From Ailurus styani (taxonomy: Eukaryota > Chordata > Mammalia > Carnivora > Ailuridae): a stretch of 64,000 nt of DNA. The DNA lies in NCBI GenBank assembly GCA_002007465.1, contig LNAC01001226.1, forward strand, positions 1 through 64,000, in the 5' to 3' direction. A program made the translations under genes and the position numbers. The notes beneath the pieces are model-generated. The model was not told the DNA's origin. It ran no database searches and saw nothing but the letters and a program-made list of their open reading frames with translations. This document shows, piece after piece, positions 36,251-48,995 of this stretch; within the stretch, counting starts at the first letter, position 1, and each line of letters begins with the position of its first letter.

Positions 36251-37448
36251 CTGGAAACCTGAGAGAGCTAATGGATTGAGGGGAAAGTTGAGACCCAGAG
36301 GTTGAGCAAGAGTTAGAGAACAAAGCCCATTCATCTTGGGTCAAAATAATTTTTGAGAGAGATAGTCTAATATCCTGGATAATATACTAGAAGTGAGTTA
36401 ATTATTTTACAATTTTATAACCCTCAAAGGCAGATAAATGTTACGATTGAGATTACCAGTTGCCAACACCATATCTATTCTTCTTTTCTTCCTTACTAAC
36501 AGAACCCAATTTTATTTGAAGAACAATGTACCCAGCTAAAATGACTACTTTTTTCAGGTTCCTTTATAGTTGTAGGGTAGTTATTTGAATAGTTTTAATT
36601 AATGAAAAGGAAGCAGAAGTTATCAGATTGGGAAAGTTCTTCAGAAAATGCTGTTCAGTTGTTAAACACATTTTTTTTTGCCTTTTGTTCTTTCCCTCCA
36701 TTTCTGAAATGAGAATATGGCTAGAGCTATGGTAAGTATCTTGAAAACATAGGAGTTGGGAGCTACAATCTAAGAAAGGTACAGGAGAAAGCATGAAAAG
36801 GTCTACATGTCCAGTGCTATTGTGGAGCTCCTTTGCTCCTGGATTCTTAATGTCAGCTTTCTTTACCTGAAAGAATAAAAGAAAAATTCATCTGCAAATA
36901 CAGAAGGCAAATAAAATCTTATCTGAGGAAACATCAGAGGGCTATAAATCCTCTCCCTGCTCTTATATTGATGAATAAATAAATAAATATTCAAATAAAT
37001 ATATTTGTTTAATGATCTATTTATGTTTGTGTCTATATAAATAATATAAAGTATACTTATGTTTATGTGTTTATACAGTAAGTAACAGAAAAATTGAAAT
37101 GTGAAGGATATCATCTGTAGCTAGGGTGATCAAGAATGGAAGAGGCTGTGCTTGAACTGGGTTTTACAATTGTAAATTTACCTCCAATTTAAAACGGCTT
37201 TTTGTGCCAAAGAGAATTTTCTGAAAAATTTTCCCATAGCACTTAGAAACCAATGCATTTTTCCAGCAAAAGCTCGTCGTGCTTTAGTACAATAACTTCT
37301 TTGCTACTATGATGCTGATGCTTTGAGATGGAAGACATAAAGTTTAAAGAGACAGTACAGTTGTCAGGTATATTTTAGGGCCCAGAGCAGGATTGTTTTG
37401 GTAGTTAAGAAAAGAAAGGGATTACCTGAGAGAAGTTACAACAGATAT
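36251..37448. other. Intronic stretch, nothing recognised
   Basis: Short AAAT runs occur near 36975-37010. No exon or nameable repeat was seen. Confidence 0.45.
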
Positions 37449-37463
37449 AACTAATGATTTTTA

Positions 37464-37680
37464 TTTTATTTTATTTTATTTTATTTTTTTAAAGATTTTA
37501 TTTATTTATTTCACAGAGGGAGAGAGATCACAAGGAGGCAGAGAGGCAGGCAGAGAGAGAGAGGGGGAAGCAGGCTCCCTGCTGAGCAGGGAGCCCGATG
37601 CGGGCCTCGATCCCAGGACCCTGAGATCATGACCTGAGCTGAAGGCAGAGGCGTTAACCCACTGAGCCACCCAGGTGCCC
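37464..37680 (-). mobile_element. CAN-SINE, minus strand, young, perfect duplication
   Basis: A near-consensus antisense copy ending CACTGAGCCACCCAGGTGCCC, with a (TTTTA)n extension of the tail at the left. The 15-base duplication AACTAATGATTTTTA at 37449-37463 and 37681-37695 is identical. It is the best-preserved SINE of the window together with those at 19686 and 54400. Confidence 0.97.
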
Positions 37681-37695
37681 AACTAATGATTTTTA

Positions 37696-38383
37696 GATAT
37701 GGGAGAGGAAGGTGAAGAAAAGTGAATGCAGCTTTCTATTTTCAGGCCTGGTTAAATAAGGAATTATTGTAGGTAGGTGAGAAAGGATAGATGGCAGGGT
37801 AGTTTGGGAAGGGAAGATAAAGGAATTTTATTTTAAGGCTGTCTGAGGATAATGAAGTGGAAATGTCAGCAAATAACTGGAAATTTGTGATTCAGGTGTG
37901 AATTGTGTAATGTTACATTAGAGAAATTAGATAAAGTCAATGGTTTTATTGTCTACATGATTTTGTCTGCCAGCACTTTTTATTATTCTATACTGAGTCT
38001 TGAAGTATCATGCTATAGCTGACACTTTTAGTTCCTTTCATAAAATAGCATTAAGGTAAAAGGGCTTTTCTAGTGCGTCAGGAGATTATGGACAAAAAAA
38101 TCAATATTTTGTATTTTTGCCTATCATTTAAACTAACAGTATAATTTTGTATCTGTATTAAAATATTTTTTGTCCTAAAATAACAATTATTCTTTCCTAA
38201 GTCAAATATTTAAAGAGGTATGTGTTCAGGATGATAAATATTAGGAAAGCTGAAAAATGGCAAGGGTAACTCTACATGTTTGTAATTATAATTTGTGATA
38301 GGCAAAACAAAGATAATTTGAACATCATCTGAAATGCCTTTCTTTATAAGCCCCAAATTAAGCAACTTGGATAAGCATATTGG
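37696..38383. other. Intronic stretch, nothing recognised
   Basis: No repeat signature or exon was seen. Part of it (about 37910-38100) has ordinary, non-repetitive composition. Confidence 0.45.
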
Positions 38384-38393
38384 TAAATTGCTT

Positions 38394-38808
38394 GTTTTTT
38401 TTTTTTGCAGAAGTTTTATTTTTTATTTTTTATTCGTTTCAGAGGCAGAACTTAGTGATTTATCAGTTGCATATAACACTCAGTGCTCCTTACATCAGGT
38501 GCCTTCCTTAATGCCCATCACCCAATTACCCCTTCCCCCAACCTCTCCCCTCCAGCAACCCTCAATTTGTTTCCTAGAGTTGAGCCTCTTATGGTTTGTC
38601 TTCCTCTCAATTTTCATCTTATTTTGTTTTCCCCCTCCCCCTATGTTTATGTGCTTTGTTTCTTAAATTCCACATATGATTGAAGTCATATGGTATTTGT
38701 CTTTCTTTGACTGACTTATTTCACTTAGCATAATACCCTCTAGTTCTATCTACAATGCCAGATGGCAAGATTTCATTCTTTTTGATGCTTGAGAAATATT
38801 CCATTGTA
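38394..38808 (-). mobile_element. 5'-truncated L1 3' end, minus strand
   Basis: The L1 3' UTR in antisense ('AACACTCAGTGCTCCTTACA', 'CCTTAATGCCCATCACCC') runs to 'GAAATATTCCATTGTATA' from the end of ORF2. The 10-base duplication TAAATTGCTT is at 38384-38393 and 38809-38818. Confidence 0.92.
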
Positions 38809-38818
38809 TAAATTGCTT

Positions 38819-41184
38819 TAATCAAAGTTTTCTGCATATTCAGGCAGAATTCAGTGAATTCAGAATTCAGAATTTCTGCATATTCAGTGTAGAACTTCAC
38901 TACACTTATGGCCCATAATTTTTTTCCTATATATATATTTGACTAAAGATTTCGATTCAAAGCTTTGGTTGAAAGTTTCATTGAAGTCTTCTTAAGTCTT
39001 CTTAGCTGATAAGCTTTATTATAAAAGAAATTCCAGTGATTTTTTAACAATTATATATTTGGGATTTTAAAATGCAATTTTAGACTGGAGTAAACTTAGG
39101 CATGAAATAACATCCAGAACAATTTACGCAAAAATGGAATGAAAGCTTATTTTAGTCAAAGCATAGTTAGTAGTGTTTATTATATTATGCTTTCTAACAT
39201 TTTATTTATATAAAATTGTATTAGATCTGTTGTATGTTGGTGTGGGCTCATCCTTATAGTGACAGTTTACCTGATAAATACCACAAGATTAAGATTCTAC
39301 TCTGCCTTTGTGGCTCTGCCCTTGTCACTCTTTTGAGTTTTGGGTTGAGAGCCTGAGGGTCTGTTTTATTTCTTCCTGCAATTTCCACCCTCCAAAGTTT
39401 TCAGTTTTACTCTTCAGCTTCCTACCCCATTCAAATTCAAATACATTGAAGAAGAAGCTTGTATTAGGGGATGGGAAATTTTGTAGAGCTTCGACTTGCT
39501 TGACAGAATTGAATAAAAACACAAAGTATGTGAAATGGTTTTTCTAAAACATAAAAGGGGTGACCTGCTTTCCCTAGAGGCTGGTTGAAGCTAGTGATTT
39601 TTTCTTTTTAAACTGCCTAGCACACTGTCTTCAAGTGATTCTCAAAAACTTAACTACTTTTCATTGTTGTTGTTGTTTGTTTAGGGCTTAAAATATTAGA
39701 AGTTTTCCTTTTAAATAGCAAGTTGACATCTCTTCAGCCAAGGAAGATATCACTGGGGGTTACACATAGATTCACATCTAATAGAAATAATAACACTAAT
39801 GACAATGATCATGGCAGTAGAAGGGGACACTAGTGCTTGTTATATATCAGATACTATTTTAGTAATTTTACATCAATTATTTTGATTCTATGATTATGTC
39901 ACTTTACGATAGGGCCTGGATTTTCTAGATGAAATCAGGGCACCTTAGATTTACCTTTAATTTGCATTGAGGCATAACTTATTTCATCAGACATTTTATC
40001 ACATTTTCCCTCAGTTTCTACTTGCTCTTACTGCCTCTGGGAGCTGTACATAGCTTCTAGCACTGCCAGCCCCTCAAAAGAATGGAATTTTTAATGCTCT
40101 GTGTTTCTTTGAATAACTGGCTGCCAGTTCAAAGGCTGTCATTTAAGCCTATGACCTAGATTCATGTTCTAGCTAAAAATTTAGACCAGGAGGATGCGAA
40201 TCAGGCATTTTTAGTTTTTGTGCCAAGACTCAGATCTGCTATGAAGTATGTGGAATTTTCCAAACACAGGAAAAAGATACAAATAACTAGGTTAAGAAAA
40301 AAAAAAGGCATGAGAAATGTCTATCATATCCACTCATTGTGTGCCTTTCCTATTTTCTGTGATGTAATAAAAGATCACTCACAGAGGTTTGATGATCTTA
40401 CCTATACATACTGTTTTTTCCTGAAATGGTGTTTAGGGTACCATCTATAGGTATTGTTTAAATTATTGCTCTTAAACAGTGTTTCAGATTTGTCTTAGTA
40501 ACCATTTGTCTAGGAAATTGACTTGAAATATCAATCTCTTGGTCAGACAGAATGAGAATTGAAGATGAGTAAGAAGAGCTTAGAAGCACTGATAAAGGAC
40601 AAAAGCAGGGAATATGTTTTCAGAGAAGAATGAATATCCTGTAGGAGGAGATGATCATGAACAAGGGTGGTATACTTCACTTGGTAGGGGACACAGGGAA
40701 TCTACTGAAATTTAGAATAACTAGTTTGAATTTTCCTTAGTGGGAACACACTATTTTTTAAGAAAACTGATCACTCATGAAGTTTCTTATCTTTGCTTCA
40801 AGGCATTTAAAAAAAAAAAGAGGTTACTGTGTGTCAGCAGCCAAAGCCATCAATCATATTCAGGCTAGACACTGGAAAAAGGACTGGGTGGTGACACCAG
40901 GCAGAGTGTTATGGAAGCCGTAACCATGATAGCTTCAGATAAGAAAATTAGAATGTATAGTAGGTACAATCAATATCTTTGCAAAGCTTTCCTAAACACT
41001 CTGAGTCTATTGTGTGCATTCAAGATTTCTTTGTGCTTTGGTACTCTCTCCCACTTTACTTTCTCATACCACAGAAGCAGCCCCAAAAGATCCAGAAGTC
41101 ATCTTTGGAGCTACTATTGTATTGCTTATCTTCAGCCTACCTTTACTAAATATTCTGTTGATGCATGCAAGAAGCAAACAACTT
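38819..41184. other. Intronic stretch, no gene recognised
   Basis: A possible, very diverged antisense MIR lies near 39830-39930. A small internal repetition of 'TTTCTGCATATTCAG' is at 38829 and 38873. No splice-flanked coding frame was found; an apparent hydrophobic frame near 41080-41180 has no family resemblance. Confidence 0.45.
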
Positions 41185-41199
41185 CTGACATTTTTAATT

Positions 41200-42597
41200 T
41201 TTTTATTATTTTTTAAATTTTATTTTATTCTTTCAGTGTTCCAAGATTCATTGTTTATGCACCACACCCAATGTTCCATGCAATACGTGCCCTCCTTAAT
41301 ACCCACCACCAGGCTCACCCGTCCCCCTGCCCCCTTCCCCTCCAAAACCCCCAGTTTGTTTCTCAGAGTCCACAGTCTCTCGTGGTTCGTCTTCCCCTCT
41401 GATTTCTCCCAGTTCACTTTTCCTTTCCTTCTCCTAATGTCCTCCATGTTATTCCTTATGCTCCACAAGTAAGTGAAACCATATGATAATTGACTTTTTC
41501 TGCTTGACTTATTTCCCTCAGCATAATCTCCTCCAGTCCCATCCATGTTGATACAAAAGTTGGTTATTCTGATAACCAGAAAGTTGATCTTTCTGATGGC
41601 TGAGTAATATTCCATTGTATATATGGACCACATCTTTATCCATTCGTCTGTTGAAGGTCAGCTCAGTTCTTTCCACAATTTGGTGATTGTGAACATTGCT
41701 GCTATGAACATTGGGGTATATATGGCCCTTCTTTTCACTCCATCTGTATCTTTGGGGTAAATACCCAGTAGTGCAGGGTCTTAGGGTAACTCTATTTTCA
41801 ATTTATGAGGAATCCCCACACTGCTTTCCAAAGTGGCTGCACCAACTTGCATTCCCACCAACAGTGTAAGAGGGTTCCCCTTTCTCCACATCCTCTCCAA
41901 CACTTGTTGTTTCCTGTCCTGTTAATTTTGGCCATTTTAACTGGCGTAAGGTGGTATCTCAATGTGGTTTTGATTTGAATTTCCCTGATGGCTAATGATG
42001 ATGCACATTTTTTCATGTGTCTGTTGGCCATTTGGAGAAGTGTCTTTTCATGTCTTCTGCCCATTTTTTGACATGATTATCTGTTTTTTTTGGGTGTTGA
42101 ATTTGAGGGGTTCTTTATAGATCTTGGATATTAGCCCTTTGTCTGTAGTGTCATTTGTGAATATCATCTCCCATTTCATGGGTTGCCTCTTTGTTTTGTT
42201 GATTGTTTTCTTTGCTGCAGAAGCTTTTTATCTTGATGAAGTCCCTAAAGTTCATTTTCGCTTTTGTTTCCTTTGCCTTTGGAGACATGTCTTGAAAGAA
42301 GTTGCTGTGGCCGATGTCGAAGAGGTTACTGCCTATGTTCTCCTCTTGGATTTTAATAGATTCCTGCTTCACATTGAGGTCTTTCATCCATTTTGAGTTT
42401 ATCTTTGTGTATGGTGTGAGAGAATGATCGAGTTTCATTCTTCTATACATAGCTGTCCAATTTTCCCAGCACCATTTATTGAAGAGACTGTCTTTTTTCG
42501 ACTGGATATTTTTTCCTGCTTTGTCGAAGATTATTTGACCATAAAGTTGAGGGTCCATATCTGGGCTCTCTACTCTGTTCCATTGGTCTATAGGCTG
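41200..42597 (-). mobile_element. 5'-truncated L1 (1.4 kb), minus strand, with target-site duplication
   Basis: Antisense 3' UTR ('CACCACACCCAATGTTCCAT'), then antisense ORF2 with [19 protein letters not shown] and [18 protein letters not shown] readable on the minus strand near 41830-42040. The duplication CTGACATTTTTAATT (41185-41199) pairs with CTGACATTTTTTAGTT (42598-42613). The ORF2 C-terminal part is fairly well preserved, so this copy is younger than the 7.9-15.3 kb element. Confidence 0.95.
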
Positions 42598-42984
42598 CTG
42601 ACATTTTTTAGTTGACTTACCAAGTGTGGCATTTGCTGTTTGACAAGCACTTAAACTAGAAATCTGGGGTTTCATGTAAGAATCTCCTCCCCAGTACCCA
42701 TACCATATTTAATGATTCTTTGGAAGTAGAAGATAATGTTGTTGGCATATGCTTGAAAGAAGTAATAAGGGCATGAGAAACAAGAGAAAATATTTTTTTT
42801 ATAAAGTATGGCTCCTTGATGGACTTTAAAAGTATGATTTTTCAGTATCCAAATTCGTTTGACTTACTTGAAACATTAAAATACTTCCCTATTAGCCCAA
42901 ACTCTGAATTTCATTGTTTATTCTTTTTTGCATTGAAATTAACTTTTGTAGGATAGTAAGACTATCTAATGCTTTTTTGGAATT

Positions 42985-43205
42985 AGGTATCAATGTAAGT
43001 ATTTTACTTGTCTTAACTCATTTAATTTTTATAACAACCCTTATGATACACAATGTAAATACTATTATTTTCTCCACTTACAAATGAAGAAACTAAGAAT
43101 CATGCAGGTTAAGTGGCTTTCCTAGGGTCCCTAAAGAAGTAAGGAGTAGATATTTGAAACCTAAGAAATCTAGAGCTGGAGTCTACACCATTAACCACAG
43201 GTTAA
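42985..43205 (-). repeat. MIR SINE, antisense
   Basis: 'AACTCATTTAATTTTTATAA', 'CAAATGAAGAAACTAAGAAT' and 'GTTAAGTGGCTTTCCTAGGG' follow the reverse complement of MIR. Confidence 0.8.
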
Positions 43206-43932
43206 TGCCTACTAGAAAAACATTAAAACTGCTTATACATAATAAAGATGAACAGATATGTTACATAGAATATGTTATATTTTAAAATAATTTGAGGAAA
43301 ATGGGTTAAAATTTTTTTCATTGAAACAATTAGCTAATAGTTTATAGGCATTAATTGTGCAACAAATATATGATATTTTATATTTGAGTTTAGAATTATT
43401 ATTATAGTTATTAATTTCCATGTGGTTTATGTTGATTAAAAATGTTAATATAACTGTAGAGCATATAAATAGCCATAAATGATAAAAGGGGAAGCCTTTC
43501 AACTTAATTGGAATCTATTAAAAATGAAATAATCAGTCACATTTGTAGAATAAGTGTGCTCACAAAGAACAGTATAGTAGGGATAGTATTGCTTCTTATG
43601 AAAAGAAATAATTATTCTCATTCCTGTATGAAATTTTATTTTCATTATGAAATTTGAAAATGAAAGTTTGATCTATGATATGAAAGCTATTTTTTAAGAA
43701 TATGGACCTAAATTTCATAATTCTGTTTATTTTACCGTAAGTTTTTCAAACAAATTTATAGTCTTATAAGGAGGATACAAGTTTAGGGATAGTCTTCTAA
43801 TTTTTTTAATGATTAAGAGAATATTCATATTTTCCACTTATGCCATTGCTTAGTGTGAACATCTGTGCTACATGGTTTAAGGTATTTTCCATGTAAGACA
43901 CGTTAATGCTCATCCATTAAAATTCTTTTCAG
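43206..43932. other. Intron immediately upstream of the STPG exon
   Basis: AT-rich and free of recognised repeats over about 700 bases. The last bases form the splice acceptor (TTCTTTTCAG) of the exon at 43933. Confidence 0.5.
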
Positions 43933-44092
43933 GATATTCCAGCACCTGGCAGCTATGATGTTCAAAAATCATATGAGATGTCCCAAGTTCAACATAAATA
44001 CATGCCACCTTGTAGTTTTGTGGCTAAACTGAAACATGCCTCCTTTCTTAGCACAACTCCTCGGTGCCTGCAGAAAATGACTGATGGACCAG
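43933..44092 (+). CDS. STPG2: Internal coding exon of a sperm-tail PG-rich repeat protein, probably STPG2
   Basis: This is the only convincing coding exon in the window. The upstream flank ends in a pyrimidine tract and AG (TTCTTTTCAG), and the downstream flank is a consensus donor (AG|GTAAGT). The 160 bases are open for 53 codons plus one base, so the exon enters in phase 0 and leaves in phase 1. The translation starts DIPAPGSYDVQKSYE and ends MTDGPG. 'PAPGSY' and the terminal 'DGPG', presumably continued as PGxY in the next exon, are the Pro-Gly-x-Tyr motif that defines the STPG/ODF3 family of axoneme and sperm-tail proteins. STPG2 is my choice because one small exon lies in more than 40 kb of repeat-filled intron, as in the very large human gene, and because the residues resemble that paralogue. 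The family call is firmer than the paralogue; STPG1 or another ODF3-like gene remains possible. No neighbouring exon was found in the window. Confidence 0.68.
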
Positions 44093-46294
44093 GTAAGTAC
44101 AGACTATTTTTTTAAAGCTTAAGGGAAAAAGATCTAAGGTTTCCATTATAAAACTAGACAATTATAAACATACCTTTTTATTTACCATGCCTCTTTTAAA
44201 TATACAGGATGAAAAGATATCTGCTTATTCAGTGATAGAGTTTAGATTTTTTTTTTCAGCTGTAAGATTTGTTTGGAGTTTTATGTCTCTTAATTTTACC
44301 AAAGACCATCTTATGAGTTTGAACCTGAAGCTAGTAAAGTCATCTTCTATTAGGGAAAAACCCAAAATCCTTAATATGCTAGAGTTAAAGGAGAAAGGCT
44401 AATATGATTTGTAAGAGCAATCATATACAAGACATACATCATGTTATTCTCATGGAATTATTTTAATTTTTCTCACATATCAAGAAAACATCCATGTAAA
44501 AAAATGAACATTTTTGGAGGGGGTTAAAATTCCAAAAGCAATTTTGATTTTTAATATCGGGATTAGTTCAGCTGATAGTAATAGTGTTCTTAGACTAAAA
44601 ATGAATGCATTAACTTTCCTTGGTAATGAGGTTAAATCAGTTAAATGTGTTATTTCACACAGGAAAACTAGATAGAAAATAGGAACAATAGTTTTCAACA
44701 GTAATTTTGAAATACATTGCTGCTAAACAACCAAACTGTTGTAATGGCTCTTTATGAGAATGTTAAAAGAAAAAAATGAAACAAAATGGAAAAACTCATT
44801 CAGGGGTTTCTGATGAAAAACCTGTCAGCAAATAAGAATACTCAGATAGCCTGTGATCCATAGAGGCCTCCTTTGTTTTTCATTGTCTTTCAATAATTAA
44901 GTATATTGCCCAGTTAAAGGTCTGTTATAGGTCAAAATTTAACTTTTTAAATTTTCTTTTTCTTCTCTTGAGTTTCTGTACCATTGCTGATTTTGTCAGC
45001 TTTTAGCTTTGTTATGAATGAAGTAGAATTCAAACACCTTTACTCTGTCCCTGACCACACTCAATATGTGGTCAACCAGAAGTGGTGAAGGGAAATTAAT
45101 TTTTTCAAATTCTGTTATTACCATGGTCACCATCACCAAGCACAATCAAATAATAAAAAAAAATATCCATTTAAGGGTCTCTTGAAGTAAATTATCCTGA
45201 ACTTCATATTTTCTGAAGATTATTTTTTTATCTCTGCCTTTACTGTTCTCTCCATAAAAATTATTGTAGTTGGAAGGTATAGGAGTTTCAGTTAGGTGCC
45301 AGGATTGGCACTGCGACTTTTCATTGTTTCAGTATTTAGCATAGGACAAGTAAATTCACTAATTGTTTTATTAGTTTATGTTTTACAAAATTCAGAAAAT
45401 ATTTGCCACCTACCTGGTTTTCATGAGTATACTAAAGATTAATAAGACTATTTCAAAGTCATTTTCAGAAGCTCTGAGGCTCCTTAGAAGTATAAAATCT
45501 TATTATATTATGAAACATAATTCTTCTTCTTGTCAAGCCAACTCTAGCTTCTGAAAGAATTTGGGAGAGAGGAGTATATCTTCATTAAGAAGATAGTTAC
45601 TATTTGGAAGTCAGACATAGTGATTGTCAAAGTCACTATACAACCGTAGAATTGCCGGCTTGCTAAGCAAAAAGAGTTTATCATACTGGTTAAACTAATA
45701 ATCCATGGTTTTCCATCCTGCATCTTAAAAGTAGTCTATAATTTAAAGAAGTGATAGTTGAAATCCCACATGCATCTATGATAAATATATTAGAAAAAAA
45801 TGGATTTCTGAAGGTACTACCTGATCTATGATATATAAAATTTTATTTCCTGACATGTGCAGATATTGTAGCAATTAGAATTATTCATATTTTTAAATTT
45901 AATCTATTGTTTAATGAATACTATCCAAAACATGTCTTGAATATAGATTCAATAGGTGACCAGGGCCAATTCATTTAATATCTATGCTTCATTCTGATAA
46001 TTGAAAATTAACTTCCATTTGTCCTAATTCCCTTACACTGATCCTATCAAGGAAGAGATATTCAAGTATGATATTATCAAGTCTCTAAATAGAGTCCTCA
46101 TTTTTTATTGATTTTTACTTAAGCTAGGCTTTTTGTTAATGAATATAACAAGGAATTCTTGATTCTTTTTAGTGTATACATAGTAATTTGGTTTTCTGTT
46201 TTTCTCACCTAAAATGAGAATAGCCTATTTCTGTTTCTAATTCTTAATATCATCTAACTTTTGCTGGGAATACCATTTAACTTAATATGATAAG
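44093..46294. other. Intron downstream of the STPG exon
   Basis: It begins with the donor GTAAGTAC. No further exon, RNA or nameable repeat was found over 2.2 kb. Confidence 0.5.
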
Positions 46295-46305
46295 TCTTGT
46301 GATTT

Positions 46306-46518
46306 ATTTTATTTTATTTTTTTAGTGTTCCAAGATTCATTGTTTATGCACCACACCCAGTGCTCCATGCAATACGTGCCCTCCTTAATACCCACCACCA
46401 GGCTCACCCATCCCGCCACCCTTCGCCCCTCCATAACCCTCAGTTTGTTTCTCAGAATCCACAGTCTCTCATCTTTTTTCTCCCCCTCTGATTTACCCCA
46501 ATTCACTTTTCCCTTCCT
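46306..46518 (-). mobile_element. Short L1 3' end, minus strand, with target-site duplication
   Basis: The text is nearly identical in content to the 3' UTR at 41220 ('TTCCAAGATTCATTGTTTAT', 'CAATACGTGCCCTCCTTAAT'). The 11-base duplication TCTTGTGATTT is at 46295-46305 and 46519-46529. Only ~210 bases were inserted. Confidence 0.94.
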
Positions 46519-46671
46519 TCTTGTGATTTTTAAAAAAAATCATTGTTATATAATCAAAAGATACAGAGATAGTAATTCTGTTGGTTATATGCTTTGTGTC
46601 AATTTTTATCCTATGAGTGATATATCCTTTCATATCATATCTTAGAATTAAATTAAGAGAGAACTCTTTTT

Positions 46672-46966
46672 TCAAGAAACAGCAGATGTTGGTGAGGATG
46701 TGGACAAAGGGGAACCCTCTTATGCTATTAGTGGGAATGCAGACTGTTGCAGTTACTCTGGAAAATAGTACGGAGATTCCTCAAAAAGTCACCAACAGAA
46801 CTACCCTACAATCCAGCAACTGCATTACTAGGTATTTAACCAAAGAATACAAAAATGCTAATTCAAAGGGATACATAACCCCGATGTTTATAGCAATGTT
46901 ATCTGCAATCGCCAAATTATGGAAAGAGCTCAAATGTCCATTGACTGATGAATGGATATAGAAGCT

Positions 46967-47007
<41 letters not shown>

Positions 47008-47400
47008 GAATATTAGCCATAAAAAAGAATGAAATCTTGCCATTTGCAATGGATGTAGATGGAACTAGACAGTATGCTAAGTGAAATGAGCCAGTCAGAG
47101 AAAGGCAAATACTATATGATTTCACTCATATGTGAAGTTTAAGAAACATATGATTATGGGGGTGGGAAAAGAAAGTTGCAAACCAGGAAACAGACTCTTA
47201 ACATAGAGAACAAGTTGTTGGATACCACAGGGAAGATGGGCAGGGAATGGATTAAATAGGTGATGAGGATTAAGGAGTGCACCTGTTGTGATGAACACCG
47301 AGAGATGTATGTAAGTGTTAAATCACTAAATTCTACACCTAAAATTAATATTACATTGTGTGTTAAAAAACTTGAACTTAAATAAAAACTTAAAAAAAGA
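46672..47400 (+). mobile_element. 5'-truncated L1 3' end, plus strand
   Basis: ORF2 C-terminal and 3' UTR sequence ('GGGAATGCAGACTGTTGCAG', 'AATCACTAAATTCTACACC') with an A-rich tail. More diverged than the copy at 18590. It contains a (TA)n expansion at 46970-47004 at the place where the 18590 copy also has one. Confidence 0.88.
46970..47004. repeat. (TA)n microsatellite
   Basis: About 17 TA units inside the L1 3' fragment. Confidence 0.96.
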
Positions 47401-48639
47401 TATTTTAATCCTATTGTCATTTAAACATTGGTAATTTTATTTTACCTGAACACTAATGGACCTTTTTGGGTTATATATCAAATATTTTATAAATCAGATA
47501 AAATTATTTTGTGTTGTTATGTGTGTATATACGTATACACATAAATGAAACTGTAAACTAGAATCAATTTATAGAGCATGATAGGCATATTCATTTCTTG
47601 AGTCATGACATTATTAAAAATTCAGTAGTTTGCCTTACAGAACTTAACATGTGTATTGTTATCTTTCTACCTATAACTAGAATAATTGGCACATTAAAAT
47701 TGATTACCGGATATTTTACATTTGTAGTTAAAGTGTTAAGAAATGAGGTTGCAAATGATATGAGTTAGGAGTTTGGTTGAGAAATGAATAATAGTCTTAT
47801 GGGATTTATCAATTTATAGGGCATTCATTCAATTGCTCAACATTTTATGGTGATATATTTATTTCAGATTGTTTTAGAACTTTTATTAACATCATGGAAA
47901 TAGTTTTTTTATTCATAAATGAAGTCTTTCCTTTGCATATACTTAAGAAAGATAAAATTCATTTTCATTAGTCTAAATTAAAGAGGGAAATAGTATATTT
48001 GCAATCAGTATAGTTTAGACCATTAGATGTTGTGTAACCAATGAAAACACATTAGAAAAATTTAATGAAGAGATTAGTGAATGAGGTGCATCACATTATA
48101 AAGCAATCTACTCTTATTGCACCAAGTTTTAATTCATAGATATGTAAGTGATTTTGTGATTGAACCAGCTCAGGTAAAGTAAAATTTTTGTTAAGTGGAA
48201 AAGGGCTTAAACATTATTTTATTGCTCATATTGACCTGGTTTTGGACATTTAGAGGAGGGAAATACTCAGCAAATTTAAAAAGAAAATGAACAAAAATAT
48301 TGAGTGTAGAAAACTGGGGGCTCTCATACAATGTGGTGGAAGCATAAGTTGATATCAATGATTCTCAAGGGCGAGCTGGGAGAATGTTTCAAATATATAT
48401 GCCATTTAACCCCAAAATCCTACCTCTGGGATTACCCTAGGAAAATAATGATATGCCCCAAATTTAAGTACCAAGGAAATTCACCAAAGAACACTAGTAA
48501 TGAAAAATTTAAAATGTACTAAGTGAAAGAAAAATGGGGTTTAGTTAATTCTCATAAATCAAATGGATAGAGTCCTATGAAAATTTTTAACATGGGTGTA
48601 TATATTTAAACCTGGTAACAAGATAAGATTTATTTGATT
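47401..48639. other. Intronic stretch, possible old L1 remnant
   Basis: The text at about 48310-48600 ('GGGGGCTCTCATACAATG', 'CTCTGGGATTACCCTAGGAA') vaguely resembles the 3' part of ORF2 of old L1M, but not enough for a call. Nothing else was recognised. Confidence 0.4.
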
Positions 48640-48995
48640 AATCATTTAACAAATATGCACCGAGGGTCATTTAACAAATATGCTTGGAGAGTCTCTTCTG
48701 TATTCACCACAATTCCACTACTATTCTATTTCATAGAGCTTAATTTGAGGTATAAGAGACATTTAATGGATTAGACATTTAATAGAATAGAAGAAATAGA
48801 TCAATAGATTGATAGATGAAAGAAAGCAAGGAAAAAAATAAAGAGAAAAGAAGAAAAAAAAGAATGAATACCAGGTGGTTATAAATACTATGAAGAAAAA
48901 TGAGAGAAGGAAGACAGAGTTCAGAGTGGGTTGAGCGTAATTTCAAAGAGTGTTATCACAGAAGGCCTCATTGAAAAATAATATATAAGTAACCT
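48640..48995 (-). repeat. L2 LINE fragment, antisense
   Basis: 'ATAAATACTATGAAGAAAAA' and 'CACAGAAGGCCTCATTGAAA' match the antisense of the L2 3' region ('GGCCTTCCCTGA...CATAGCACTTAT' in sense). A 17-base direct repeat TCATTTAACAAATATGC lies at its left edge (48642 and 48668). Confidence 0.5.

Noticed and set aside
41014..41215. A hydrophobic frame (IFGATIVLLIFSLPLLNILL) that might suggest a membrane protein exon
   Set aside because: No donor site follows before the L1 insertion, no family is recognised, and such frames are expected by chance in T-rich intron.
42151..42675. A 174-residue open frame on the minus strand
   Set aside because: It translates L1 ORF2 ([17 protein letters not shown] and similar), part of the truncated L1 at 41200-42597, with short read-through into intron.
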